64,000 nucleotides of DNA from Comamonas testosteroni (GCF_003569915.1 NZ_KZ984458.1:1-64000), one strand, 5' to 3'. Counted from the stretch's first letter, positions 44,847 to 53,518 are shown. Notes: generated from the sequence alone by a model not told the origin. Made by a program: numbers and translations.

Positions 44847-45760
44847 GCGCCATACCTTCTTCGGCCATAACGTCTTCAACTTTGCCGGCTTCTATTGCCG
44901 ATGACGCTGCCAAGGCCTCCGCGACCAGCCGATCTGCCAAATCTGCAAAGACCAGGAAGCAAGGTACACCTTGGCTGATGCAGCCCAAGGTGCAACGTGT
45001 GCTGCTGCCTTCTCTTGTGGGCGTTGTGCTGCTGCTGATCTGGCAGGCACTGGTGACGCTTCTGGAGCTGCCGCCTTATCTGGTGCCATCACCGGTGCTG
45101 ATGATGCAGACCCTGGTGATCGACTGGGCCCCACTGGGCTGGTCCTTGTGGGTAACGCTCAAGATCACCTTGCTGGCTTTTGGCCTGGCAACGGTGGCCG
45201 GTGTGTTGATCAGCTTTTTGTTTGTGCAAAGCAAGCTGATCGAAACCGCTTTGTTCCCCTATGCCGTGCTGCTGCAGGTCACGCCGATTGTGGCCGTGGC
45301 GCCGCTCATCATCATCTGGGTCAAGGACCCTGTGCTGTCCATGGTGATCTGCGCGGCGCTGGTGGCTTTGTTTCCCATCATCAGCAACACCACGCTGGGC
45401 TTGCGCAGTGTGGAGCCTGATCTGCTGGCCTATTTCAAGCTCAACCGCGCCAGCCGTTGGCAGGTGCTCAAGCGTCTGCGCATTCCCAGTGCTTTGCCTT
45501 ATTTCTTTGGCGGTCTGCGTATCTCCTGCGGTCTCGCGTTGATCGGTGCAGTCGTGGCTGAGTTTGTGGCCGGCACCGGCGGGCAGGGTGCTGGGTTGGC
45601 TTATCAAATTCTGCAAGCAGGCTTTCAGCTCAATATCCCGCGCATGTTTGCTGCGCTGCTGCTGATCTCTCTGACTGGGGTGGCGCTGTTTGTGCTGATG
45701 GCGTGGTGCACGCGCAAAGCCTTGGGTAGCTGGCATGCCAGCGAGTCGGGTAACGACTAA
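44843..45760 (+). CDS. ABC transporter permease (TauC/SsuC type)
   Basis: The 305-residue inner-membrane protein has about six helices after an unusually long, charged cytoplasmic N terminus of about 48 residues (AKASATSRSAKSAKTRKQGT). The EAA loop is visible as LRSVEPDLLAYFKLNRASRWQVLKRLRIPSALPYFFGGLR. It completes the importer with the two preceding genes. Confidence 0.93.
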   Translation: MSAIPSSAITSSTLPASIADDAAKASATSRSAKSAKTRKQGTPWLMQPKVQRVLLPSLVGVVLLLIWQALVTLLELPPYLVPSPVLMMQTLVIDWAPLGWSLWVTLKITLLAFGLATVAGVLISFLFVQSKLIETALFPYAVLLQVTPIVAVAPLIIIWVKDPVLSMVICAALVALFPIISNTTLGLRSVEPDLLAYFKLNRASRWQVLKRLRIPSALPYFFGGLRISCGLALIGAVVAEFVAGTGGQGAGLAYQILQAGFQLNIPRMFAALLLISLTGVALFVLMAWCTRKALGSWHASESGND

Positions 45761-45771
45761 GTTCTGATTCA

Positions 45772-45823
45772 CCAATTTTGATAGCAGCATGTCCATTAGA
45801 TATATGGACATGAGGCTCAATTC
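45772..45823 (+). repeat. Dispersed palindromic repeat copy
   Basis: AATTTTGATAGCAGC begins and GAGGCTCAATT ends the element. The centre holds a perfect stem CATGTCCAT (45788) / ATGGACATG (45804). It lies between the permease and the FAD oxidase gene and may weaken or protect the transcript there. Confidence 0.6.
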
Positions 45824-45847
45824 ATCCAAAATTTTGAGAAATAGCCC

Positions 45848-47248
45848 ATGACAAGCAATCAGATTGCCCAGACCAGCAGCCAACTGCCCAGCGCTTTGCC
45901 AGCGCTGGACTGGATTACCGACAGCATGAAAGTCTCTCGCCTTTCGCAGGACTTTTCGTGGTTCAGCCCGGTGCTCAAAGAAGCACTGCATGGCAAGCGT
46001 GGCGATATCGCCGTGCGCCCGCGTACCGAGGCCGAGATTTCCGAAGTCGTTGCCCATTGCGCACGCCAAGGCATTCCCGTCACCGTGCGCGGCAGCGGCA
46101 CGGGCAACTATGGCCAGAGCACGCCTTTGCATGGTGGTGTGATTCTGGATCTGAGCGGCTACAACAGCCTGTGCTGGGTGCGCGCCGGCGTGGGGCGTGC
46201 TCAGGCGGGTATTCGGTTGGCAGACTTTGACCAATTAGCGAGAGCCCGAGGCCAGGAGCTGCGCTGGTTGCCGTCCACTTATCGCAGTGCCACCTTGGGT
46301 GGTTTGTTCGGCGGCGGCTTTGGCGGCGCAGGCTCCATCACCTATGGGCCGCTGGCGGCACCCGGCAATGTGCTGGCCGTGCGTGTGATGACCGTCGAGG
46401 CCGAGCCGCGCATTCTGGAGCTGCGCGGTGCAGACGCCATGCGTTTGCACCATACCTATGGCACGACCGGCATTGTGCTCGAGATTGAAGTGGCGCTGAC
46501 CGAGGCTACCAACTGGACGGAATGCATTGCCACTTTCACTGACTTTGATGGCGCGCTGGCGTTTGCGCAGCAGATTGGCAATGCGCCCGGCATTCGCAAA
46601 AAAGAGCTAAGCCTGATGGCCGCGCCAATTCCTGCCTACTTCACCAGCCTGGCCGAGCATCTGCCCAAGGATTGCCATGCCGTCATCGTGCTGGTCGCGC
46701 CAGAAGCCGAAGAAGCCATGCAGCTGTTGATGGAGCGGCATGGCGGCACGCTGAGCTACTGCGAGCGCGGTAAATGGCCAGCGGAGCAGGCCGTGTCTGG
46801 CTATAAATCGCTGATTGAATACTGCTGGAACCACACCACCTTGCATGCGCTCAAGCTCGACAAGAGTTTGACCTATCTGCAAACCGGCTATGTCCCTGGC
46901 CGTTTTGCCGAGCAGTTGCAGGCGCTGCGTAGCGAGCTGGGCGATGAGGTGCTGTTTCACCTGGAATTTCTGCGCACCAAGGAAGGGCAGTTCAACTGCA
47001 GCGGGCTGGAGCTGGTGCGTTTCACCACGCCAGAGCGCCTGAACGCCATCATGGACATCTATCGCAAGCATGGCGTGCAGATCAACAATCCGCATGTCTA
47101 TGTGGTTGAAGATGGCAAGGCCAACAATCAGCTTGACCCTGCATTGCTGCAAACCAAGGCCGAGCTGGACCCTTTCAATCTGCTCAACCCCGGCAAGCTG
47201 CGCAGTGCGGCGCTTCCAGCTTGTGTGAAGGCCGCAGGGGTTGCGTAA
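45848..47248 (+). CDS. FAD-binding oxidoreductase (PCMH type)
   Basis: The 466-residue soluble flavoprotein has an FAD_binding_4 domain: DIAVRPRTEAEISEVVAHCA, VRGSGTGNYGQSTPLHGGVILDL near residues 77-99, ATLGGLFGGGFGGAGSITYG near 148-167 and the TYGTTGIVLEIEVAL segment. The C terminus ends FNLLNPGKL, as in glycolate oxidase and lactate dehydrogenase flavoproteins. The His or Cys that often binds FAD covalently is not obvious. It may oxidise a pathway intermediate. It probably belongs to the preceding operon, 87 bases after the permease. Confidence 0.88.
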   Translation: MTSNQIAQTSSQLPSALPALDWITDSMKVSRLSQDFSWFSPVLKEALHGKRGDIAVRPRTEAEISEVVAHCARQGIPVTVRGSGTGNYGQSTPLHGGVILDLSGYNSLCWVRAGVGRAQAGIRLADFDQLARARGQELRWLPSTYRSATLGGLFGGGFGGAGSITYGPLAAPGNVLAVRVMTVEAEPRILELRGADAMRLHHTYGTTGIVLEIEVALTEATNWTECIATFTDFDGALAFAQQIGNAPGIRKKELSLMAAPIPAYFTSLAEHLPKDCHAVIVLVAPEAEEAMQLLMERHGGTLSYCERGKWPAEQAVSGYKSLIEYCWNHTTLHALKLDKSLTYLQTGYVPGRFAEQLQALRSELGDEVLFHLEFLRTKEGQFNCSGLELVRFTTPERLNAIMDIYRKHGVQINNPHVYVVEDGKANNQLDPALLQTKAELDPFNLLNPGKLRSAALPACVKAAGVA

Positions 47249-47337
47249 GACATCAGGGTGTATGAAAGCCGGTTTACTCCGCTGCCATGCACTCGCACAG
47301 TGCCTGTGCGCTCAAGAGTCACGCTCATGAAGTGTTC

Positions 47338-47373
47338 TGCACTGAATTGGTGCTATCTGCACATTTTTGTGCT
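47338..47373. promoter_or_regulatory. Two NtrC-like sites upstream of urtA
   Basis: TGCACT-GAATT-GGTGCT at 47338 and TGCACA-TTTTT-GTGCT at 47358 match the NtrC consensus. The first is nearly perfect and the second has a half-site shifted by a base. They lie about 90-125 bases before the -24 element of the urtA promoter, a typical enhancer position, and are two helical turns apart. Confidence 0.72.
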
Positions 47374-47461
47374 CGCATGATTGCCGATTGAGCTGGCTGC
47401 AGAGGAAAAATCGGCAGCGCCTTGCACCGGCTCTTGGCAGGCTGCCTCTGGAAATCAGGTT

Positions 47462-47477
47462 TGGCACGGTCCTTGCA
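47462..47477 (+). promoter_or_regulatory. Sigma-54 promoter of the urtABCDE operon
   Basis: TTGGCACGGTCCTTGCA contains TGGCAC-GGTCC-TTGCA, a full -24/-12 match. Transcription would start near 47488, about 42 bases before urtA. Together with the two NtrC-like sites it suggests control by nitrogen limitation. Confidence 0.88.
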
Positions 47478-47529
47478 GTTGAGGTTTTGCGGTCAATGTG
47501 ATCGAACAAATCCTCCTGGGAGTGCTGAA

Positions 47530-48798
47530 ATGAATCGTCGCGGAACCCTCACTACACTGGCTGCGTCCATGGCTCTGGGCCTTGGTTTGTGTTCGCAGGT
47601 CCATGCTGCAGACACCATCAAGGTTGGCGTGCTGCACAGCCTCTCGGGCACCATGGCGATCTCGGAAACCGTGCTCAAGGACACGGTGCTGATGGCCATC
47701 GACGACATCAACGCCAAGGGCGGTGTGCTTGGTAAAAAGCTCGAACCCGTGGTGGTTGACCCTGCTTCCAACTGGCCGCTGTTTGCCGAAAAAGCCAAGC
47801 AGCTGATCACACAGGACAAGGTGGCCGTGGTGTTTGGCTGCTGGACCAGCGTGTCGCGCAAGTCCGTGCTGCCCGTGTTTGAACAGAACAATGGCCTGCT
47901 GTTCTACCCTGTGCAGTACGAGGGCGAAGAACTCTCCAAGAACGTGTTCTACACCGGTGCTGCGCCCAACCAGCAAGCGATTCCTGCCGTCGAATACCTG
48001 ATGAGCAAGGAAGGCGGCAGTGCCAAGCGTTTTGTGTTGCTGGGCACCGACTATGTGTACCCCCGCACCACCAACAAGATTCTGCGTGCCTTCCTGAAGA
48101 GCAAGGGCGTGAAGGATTCCGACATCATGGAAACCTACACCCCGTTCGGTCATAGCGACTACCAGACCATCGTGGCAGACGTGAAGAAGTTCTCCACCGG
48201 TGGCAAGACAGCGGTGATCTCCACCATCAATGGCGACTCCAACGTGCCGTTCTACAAAGAACTTGGCAATGCTGGTCTGAAGGCCAAGGATGTGCCCGTG
48301 GTGGCCTTTAGCGTGGGTGAGGAAGAACTGCGCGGCGTGGACACCAAGCCTCTCGTGGGCCACCTGGCAGCGTGGAACTACTTCATGAGCGTAAAGAACC
48401 CCACCAACACCGCTTTCATCAAGCAGTGGAGCGATTACGCCAAGGCCAAGAACATTGCAGGCCACAAAGACAAGCCGCTGACCAACGACCCGATGGAAGC
48501 GACCTGGGTGGGCATCCATATGTGGAAGCAGGCCGTGGAAAAAGCCAAGAGCACCGATACCGACAAGGTGATTGCCGCCATGGCCGGTCAGACCTTTACG
48601 GCACCTGATGGCTTCACCGTGAAGATGGACGAGAAGAACCACCATCTGCACAAGCCTGTGATGGTGGGTGAGATCAAGGCAGATGGTCAGTTCAGCGTGG
48701 TGTGGAAGACCAAAGGCCCCATCAAGGCACAGCCCTGGAGCCCGTTCATCGAAGGCAATGACAAAAAGAAGGACGAGCCTAACGGCAAGAGTTCCTGA
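47530..48798 (+). CDS. urtA: Urea ABC transporter substrate-binding protein UrtA
   Basis: The 422-residue periplasmic protein has a signal peptide cut at VHAADT near residue 28. The branched-chain-amino-acid-type binding fold carries UrtA landmarks: KVGVLHSLSGTMAISET, VVFGCWTSVSRKSVLPVFE, LFYPVQYEGEELSKNVFYTGA, TDYVYPRTTNKI and the NDPMEATWVGIHMWKQAV stretch. It captures urea. ATG 47530 with GGGAG 8 bases upstream is chosen; the longer frame to 47422 runs through the sigma-54 promoter. A strong hairpin follows. Confidence 0.97.
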   Translation: MNRRGTLTTLAASMALGLGLCSQVHAADTIKVGVLHSLSGTMAISETVLKDTVLMAIDDINAKGGVLGKKLEPVVVDPASNWPLFAEKAKQLITQDKVAVVFGCWTSVSRKSVLPVFEQNNGLLFYPVQYEGEELSKNVFYTGAAPNQQAIPAVEYLMSKEGGSAKRFVLLGTDYVYPRTTNKILRAFLKSKGVKDSDIMETYTPFGHSDYQTIVADVKKFSTGGKTAVISTINGDSNVPFYKELGNAGLKAKDVPVVAFSVGEEELRGVDTKPLVGHLAAWNYFMSVKNPTNTAFIKQWSDYAKAKNIAGHKDKPLTNDPMEATWVGIHMWKQAVEKAKSTDTDKVIAAMAGQTFTAPDGFTVKMDEKNHHLHKPVMVGEIKADGQFSVVWKTKGPIKAQPWSPFIEGNDKKKDEPNGKSS

Positions 48799-48810
48799 TT
48801 TTTGACCAAG

Positions 48811-48842
48811 GAGCAGAGAAGGTCTGGTGGGCTTCTCTGCTC
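48811..48842 (+). terminator. Hairpin between urtA and urtB
   Basis: GAGCAGAGAAG and CTTCTCTGCTC form a perfect 11-base stem with a 10-base loop. No T run follows, so it is more likely to block 3' exonucleases or partly attenuate than to stop transcription fully. This would fit the usual excess of binding protein over permease. Confidence 0.6.
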
Positions 48843-48844
48843 TT

Positions 48845-48893
48845 CAAACAATAGCTGAATGTGCTTGATTCATAAGCACTGATAACGGGTTTC
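48845..48893 (+). repeat. Dispersed palindromic repeat copy, diverged
   Basis: CAAACAATAGCTGA begins the element, and the centre holds GTGCTT-GATTCAT-AAGCAC. The GAGGCC end is lost. It lies just upstream of the urtB start. Confidence 0.45.
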
Positions 48894-48896
48894 ATC

Positions 48897-50519
48897 ATGA
48901 ACTTCTTGCGAAAGCCCTGGTTGCTGGCTGCGGCGGCCAGCATGGCGGGCTTCAGTGCACTGCTCAGTTTTCCCAGTCACGCACTGACCGCCGAACAAGC
49001 CTTTGCCATGGCTGCTGCCGAAGATGCAGAGCAACGCGCCGCAGCCATCAACCAGGCCGTGCTGGCACCTGACGCGCAAAGCGATGGTGGCAAGCTGGCG
49101 GCTTATCTGACTGCGCTGGCCAACGATGAAGTCAAGACTGCTGCAGGCAAGGCCTATGTGGTGAGCGGCGATGCAGCAACAGACCCTACTACAGGCGAAG
49201 CAGCCAAGCTGCCTGCCGACGCCGAAGAGGTCGTCAACAACAATTACATGCGCTCTGTCATCGACACAGCGCAAGCCGCACTGGCTTTGGGCAGCAGCGA
49301 TGTGCAAGCCCGCCGCAGCGCTGCAGAGAAGCTGGCGGCTGAACCCGATGCCGAACGCCTGCCCGTGATTGAAAAAGCGCTGGCGGCGGAAAAAGATGAA
49401 CAAGTTATTGCGCTGCTAAGCCGTGCCAAAGCGGCCAGTCTGCTCGGCAGCGACGACGCCAAGCAACGCCTGCAAGCGGTGGAGCAACTCGCGCAGCAAA
49501 AGACGCCCGACACGCAGTTGCTGCTGAACCAGCGCCTGTCTGAAGAATCTGATCCTGCGGTGCAAAAAGCCATCAAAGCGGCCTTGTCGTCGATTGGTGA
49601 ATCACTGGCCTGGGGCGACCGTCTGGGTGCCATCTTCAGCGGCATCAGCCTGGGCTCGGTACTGCTGCTGGCCGCGCTGGGCCTGGCCATCACCTACGGA
49701 CTGATGGGCGTGATCAATATGGCCCATGGCGAGCTGATCATGATTGGAGCGTACGCCACCTATGTGGTGCAGATGCTGTTCCAGCGCTTTGTGCCAGAGG
49801 CCGCATTTGGCTGGTATCTGGTCGTCGCCATTCCCATTGCATTCATGGCATCAGCCCTGGTGGGTGCAGTGCTGGAGCGTGGCGTGATTCGCTTTCTGTA
49901 CGGCCGCCCGCTGGAGACCTTGCTGGCCACCTTTGGTATCAGCCTGGTGCTGCAGCAAACCGTGCGCACCATCTTTGGCGCGCAAAACGTGGGTGTGGAA
50001 AACCCCGCGTGGATGAGCGGCGGCATCACGCTGCTGCCCAATCTGACCTTGCCCTACAACCGCATTGCCATCATCGTGTTTGCGTTTGCGGTGCTCGCTG
50101 GCGTGGCCTTCATGATCGCCAAAACGCGTCTGGGCCTGTTTGTGCGCGGCGTTACGCAAAACCGCTCGATGGCCTCTTGCGTGGGCGTCAACACAGCTCG
50201 CACCGATACCTATGCGTTTGCGCTGGGATCTGGCATCGCAGGCCTCGCCGGTTGTGCACTGAGTCAGATCGGCAATGTGGGCCCCGACCTGGGCCAGAAC
50301 TACATCGTGGACAGCTTTCTCGTCGTGGTGCTGGGCGGCGTGGGCCAGTTGGCAGGCACTGTCTACGCGGCTCTGGGCCTGGGTGTGCTCAGCAAGCTGC
50401 TCGAAGGCTGGACCGGCGCGGTATTGGCCAAGATTGCCGTGCTGCTGTTCATCGTGATCTTTATCCAAAAGCGTCCACAGGGAATCTTCGCCCTCAAAGG
50501 CCGCAGCGCGGAAGCATGA
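48897..50519 (+). CDS. urtB: Urea ABC transporter permease UrtB
   Basis: The 540-residue permease has a signal-like first helix (LLAAAASMAGFSALLSF), then a periplasmic helical domain of about 220 residues, rich in Ala with HEAT-like repeats (SAAEKLAAEPDAERLPVIEKALA). From about residue 240 eight or so membrane helices follow, starting GISLGSVLLLAALGLAITYGLMGVINMAHGE, the LivH-type signature. The long extracytoplasmic domain is usual for proteobacterial UrtB. It is the second gene of the urt operon. Confidence 0.96.
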   Translation: MNFLRKPWLLAAAASMAGFSALLSFPSHALTAEQAFAMAAAEDAEQRAAAINQAVLAPDAQSDGGKLAAYLTALANDEVKTAAGKAYVVSGDAATDPTTGEAAKLPADAEEVVNNNYMRSVIDTAQAALALGSSDVQARRSAAEKLAAEPDAERLPVIEKALAAEKDEQVIALLSRAKAASLLGSDDAKQRLQAVEQLAQQKTPDTQLLLNQRLSEESDPAVQKAIKAALSSIGESLAWGDRLGAIFSGISLGSVLLLAALGLAITYGLMGVINMAHGELIMIGAYATYVVQMLFQRFVPEAAFGWYLVVAIPIAFMASALVGAVLERGVIRFLYGRPLETLLATFGISLVLQQTVRTIFGAQNVGVENPAWMSGGITLLPNLTLPYNRIAIIVFAFAVLAGVAFMIAKTRLGLFVRGVTQNRSMASCVGVNTARTDTYAFALGSGIAGLAGCALSQIGNVGPDLGQNYIVDSFLVVVLGGVGQLAGTVYAALGLGVLSKLLEGWTGAVLAKIAVLLFIVIFIQKRPQGIFALKGRSAEA

Positions 50520-50527
50520 AATGGAAC

Positions 50528-50623
50528 ACCCCCTGAGTCGCTTCGCGCCTTCCCCCTCAAGGGGGACGACACCCTCGGTGCGGGGCTGCCCTTCCTCGGT
50601 GTCACGTACTTGGGCCGCGCCAG
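50528..50623 (+). repeat. Intergenic repeat, CCCCCTGAG family, copy B
   Basis: CCCCCTGAGTCGCTTCGCG, CCCCCTCAAGGGGG, GGTGCGGGGCTGCCCTT and CCGCGCCAG align in order with copy A at 11432. It lies inside the urt operon, between urtB and urtC, so it is transcribed and tolerated there. Confidence 0.78.
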
Positions 50624-50666
50624 TTGCGCAGGCCATGCGCTTTGCTCGCTATGAGGGAAAACTGAC

Positions 50667-51860
50667 ATGACAAGCCAATCCATATCCATCGAACTGCCCA
50701 AGCCTGAACAGCTGCTATCGGCTAAGGGCTGGACGGCTTTTCTGCTCGCACTGATTGTGATTTGTGCCGTGGCACCCGCCCTTAATCTGCTGGTGCCAGA
50801 AGGCAGCGCACTGCATCTGTCCGACTATATGGTGGGCCTGCTGGGCAAGTTCATGTGCTATGCCATTTGCGCGCTGGCGATTGATCTGATCTGGGGCTAC
50901 ACGGGCATCTTGAGTCTGGGCCACGGCCTGTTCTTTGCGCTGGGCGGCTATGTGATGGGCATGTATCTGATGCGCGAAGCTGCGGGCCCCGATGCATTGC
51001 CTGCCTTTATGGGCTTCCTGGACTGGAAGGCACTGCCCTGGCACTGGGCGCTGTCGGGCAGTTTTGTGGCAACCGTGCTGCTGGTGTTTTTGGTGCCCGG
51101 CTTGATTGGCGGCGTGTTTGGCTATTTTGCTTTTCGCTCGCGTATCAAAGGTGTGTACTTTTCCATCATCACGCAGGCGTTGACCTACGCGGCCATGCTG
51201 CTGTTCTTCCGCAATGAGACGGGCTTTGGCGGTAACAATGGCTTCACGGGCTTCAAAAGCATTCTGGGTTATTCCATCAATACCCAGGGCATGCATGTGC
51301 TGCTGTTTGCGCTCTCTGGGCTGGCCTTGCTGGCCTGCTTTCTGTTCTCGCGCTGGTTGATTTGCAGCAAATATGGACGTGTGCTGCAGGCCGTGCGTGA
51401 TGCTGAAACGCGCACCATGTTCTGCGGCTACAACCCGCTGCCGTACAAGCTCAGCATCTGGGTGATCTCGGCCATGATGTGCGGCCTGGCGGGGGCGCTG
51501 TATGTGCCGCAAGTGGGCATCATCAACCCCAGCGAAATGAGCGTGGGCAATTCCATTGAAATGGCGGTGTGGACGGCAGTTGGCGGCCGCGCTTCGCTGG
51601 TCGGCCCCATCATGGGTGCGTTTGTGGTCAACGGCGGCAAAAGCTGGCTGACCGTGGCCGCGCCAGAGTACTGGCTCTATGTGCTGGGCGCGCTGTTCAT
51701 TGTGGTGACGCTGTTCATGCCCGGTGGCCTGATTCGCCTGCCGCAGCAAATCAAGCAATGGAATGAAAAGCGCAAGGCTCAATCGACGCCAAGCCGGGCC
51801 TCAGACGCCGTTGTCCAAGAAGCAGGCACAGCCAGCAGCCTGAAAGGAGCCAGCGCATGA
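50667..51860 (+). CDS. urtC: Urea ABC transporter permease UrtC
   Basis: The 397-residue LivM-type permease has about ten membrane helices. Landmarks are AICALAIDLIWGYTGILSLGHGLFFALGGY near residues 68-97, FRNETGFGGNNGFTGF near 187, RDAETRTMFCGYNPLPYKLSIWVISAM and GAFVVNGGKSWLT. The C-terminal 30 residues are polar. Its stop overlaps the urtD start (ATGA). Confidence 0.96.
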   Translation: MTSQSISIELPKPEQLLSAKGWTAFLLALIVICAVAPALNLLVPEGSALHLSDYMVGLLGKFMCYAICALAIDLIWGYTGILSLGHGLFFALGGYVMGMYLMREAAGPDALPAFMGFLDWKALPWHWALSGSFVATVLLVFLVPGLIGGVFGYFAFRSRIKGVYFSIITQALTYAAMLLFFRNETGFGGNNGFTGFKSILGYSINTQGMHVLLFALSGLALLACFLFSRWLICSKYGRVLQAVRDAETRTMFCGYNPLPYKLSIWVISAMMCGLAGALYVPQVGIINPSEMSVGNSIEMAVWTAVGGRASLVGPIMGAFVVNGGKSWLTVAAPEYWLYVLGALFIVVTLFMPGGLIRLPQQIKQWNEKRKAQSTPSRASDAVVQEAGTASSLKGASA

Positions 51861-52735
51861 CCCCCGATCTGATGCAAGAGGGCGCAGAGCGTCTGGCCAG
51901 CTACCAGCAGCAGCGTGCTGCCGCGCTGCACACCGAATCCGGTGGCCGCAATGCCAGCATGGCGCGCCCTGTGGTGTCTGGCGAAGTGGACGTAACCCAT
52001 GGCCGCATCCTCTACCTCGAAGACGTGCATGTGAGCTTTGATGGCTTCAAGGCCATCAACGGTCTGAACCTCGATATCGCGCCCGGCGAGCTGCGCTGCA
52101 TCATCGGGCCCAATGGCGCGGGCAAGACCACGATGATGGACATCATCACCGGCAAAACGCGGCCAGACAGCGGCACGGTGTTCTTTGGCTCAACGATTGA
52201 TCTGCTGCGCTATAGCGAGCCTGAAATCGCCGCCATGGGCATTGGTCGCAAGTTCCAGAAGCCCACGGTGTTTGCCGAACTCAGCGTGTTTGAAAACCTG
52301 GAACTGGCGCTCAAGACGCACAAAGGTGTTGCGGCGTCCATGCTGTTCAAACTCAGTGGTGCGCAAAAAGACCGCATCGCCGAAGTACTGCACACCATTC
52401 ATCTGGCAGGCAGTGTGACGCGTCAGGCCGGCTTGCTGAGCCATGGCCAGAAGCAGTGGCTGGAAATTGGCATGTTGCTGGTGCAAGAGCCCAAGCTGCT
52501 GCTGCTCGATGAACCCGTGGCCGGCATGACCGATGAAGAAACCGTGCGCACGGCCGAGCTGTTTCTGACCCTCAAAGGCAAGCATTCGCTGATGGTGGTG
52601 GAGCATGACATGAGCTTTATCGACACCATCAGCGAGAAGGTGACGGTGCTGTGCGATGGCTCGGTTCTTGCCGAGGGAACGCTCGCCCAGGTGCAGGCCG
52701 ATGAGCGTGTGATTGAGGTTTATCTCGGTCGTTGA
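51857..52735 (+). CDS. urtD: Urea ABC transporter ATP-binding protein UrtD
   Basis: The 292-residue LivG-type ATPase has Walker [17 protein letters not shown] near residue 88, the signature LLSHGQKQWLEIGMLLV (with SHGQK in place of SGGQ, usual for UrtD), Walker B LLLLDEPVAGMTDEE and the H-loop VVEHDMSFI. The N terminus is about 40 residues longer than in LivG. It is coupled to urtC. Confidence 0.96.
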   Translation: MTPDLMQEGAERLASYQQQRAAALHTESGGRNASMARPVVSGEVDVTHGRILYLEDVHVSFDGFKAINGLNLDIAPGELRCIIGPNGAGKTTMMDIITGKTRPDSGTVFFGSTIDLLRYSEPEIAAMGIGRKFQKPTVFAELSVFENLELALKTHKGVAASMLFKLSGAQKDRIAEVLHTIHLAGSVTRQAGLLSHGQKQWLEIGMLLVQEPKLLLLDEPVAGMTDEETVRTAELFLTLKGKHSLMVVEHDMSFIDTISEKVTVLCDGSVLAEGTLAQVQADERVIEVYLGR

Positions 52736-52740
52736 ACTAT

Positions 52741-52788
52741 TAATTTAATAGCTGCTAGTACTTATCCAAAGCACACTAGAGGCCAAAA
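52741..52788 (+). repeat. Dispersed palindromic repeat copy that supplies the urtE ribosome binding site
   Basis: AATTTAATAGCTGCTAGTACTT leads to AGCACACTAGAGGCCAAAA, with near-complete family ends. It fills the urtD-urtE gap exactly and ends at the start codon of urtE, so AGAGG of the repeat is the only visible ribosome binding site of that gene. Confidence 0.7.
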
Positions 52789-53481
52789 ATGCTTAAAGTC
52801 AATCAACTGCACCAGTACTACGGCGGCTCGCACATTCTGCGTAATGTGAATATCCAGGCCGAGGTTGGCAAAGTCACCGTGCTGCTCGGCCGCAATGGCG
52901 TGGGCAAGACGACCTTGCTCAAAAGCCTGATGGGTCTCGTGCCCATCAAAAGCGGCAGCATCGAATGGCAGGGCAAGGACATCGCCAGGCAAACGCCGTA
53001 TGAGCGTGCACGCAGCGGCATTGGCTATGTGCCGCAGGGGCGCGAGATTTTTTCGCGCCTGTCGGTGGAAGATAACCTGCGCATGGGCCTGTCGTACTGC
53101 TCGGCACGCACCAAAATTCCGGGTGAGCTGTACGAGCTGTTTCCCGTGCTCAAGCAGATGCTGAACCGCCGTGGCGGTGACCTCTCCGGCGGTCAGCAGC
53201 AGCAGCTCGCCATTGCGCGCGCACTGGCGCCGAAGCCCAAGATTCTGATTCTGGACGAGCCCACCGAAGGCATTCAGCCCAGCATCATCAAAGACATTGG
53301 CCGCGTGATTCGCATGCTGGCCAACCGGGGTGATATGGCGATCTTGCTGTGCGAGCAGTACTACGACTTTGCTGAAGAACTGGCCGATCACTATGTGGTG
53401 ATGGAGCGCGGTGAAGTGATTGCGTCCGGCCCGGGCAGCGAGATGCAGGAAAAGAATGTGCGCTCGCTGGTGGCGATTTAG
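52789..53481 (+). CDS. urtE: Urea ABC transporter ATP-binding protein UrtE
   Basis: The 230-residue LivF-type ATPase has Walker A GRNGVGKTTLLKSLMG near residue 35, GYVPQGREIFSRLSVEDNL, the signature DLSGGQQQQLAIARAL, Walker B ILILDEPTEGIQPSII and the conserved CEQYYDFAEELADHYVVMERGE end. It is the last of the urea importer genes and is followed after 37 bases by ureD. Confidence 0.96.
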   Translation: MLKVNQLHQYYGGSHILRNVNIQAEVGKVTVLLGRNGVGKTTLLKSLMGLVPIKSGSIEWQGKDIARQTPYERARSGIGYVPQGREIFSRLSVEDNLRMGLSYCSARTKIPGELYELFPVLKQMLNRRGGDLSGGQQQQLAIARALAPKPKILILDEPTEGIQPSIIKDIGRVIRMLANRGDMAILLCEQYYDFAEELADHYVVMERGEVIASGPGSEMQEKNVRSLVAI

Positions 53482-53518
53482 CGGGCAGTCTGTTTGTCAT
53501 CTTGATCAATTCACTTTT

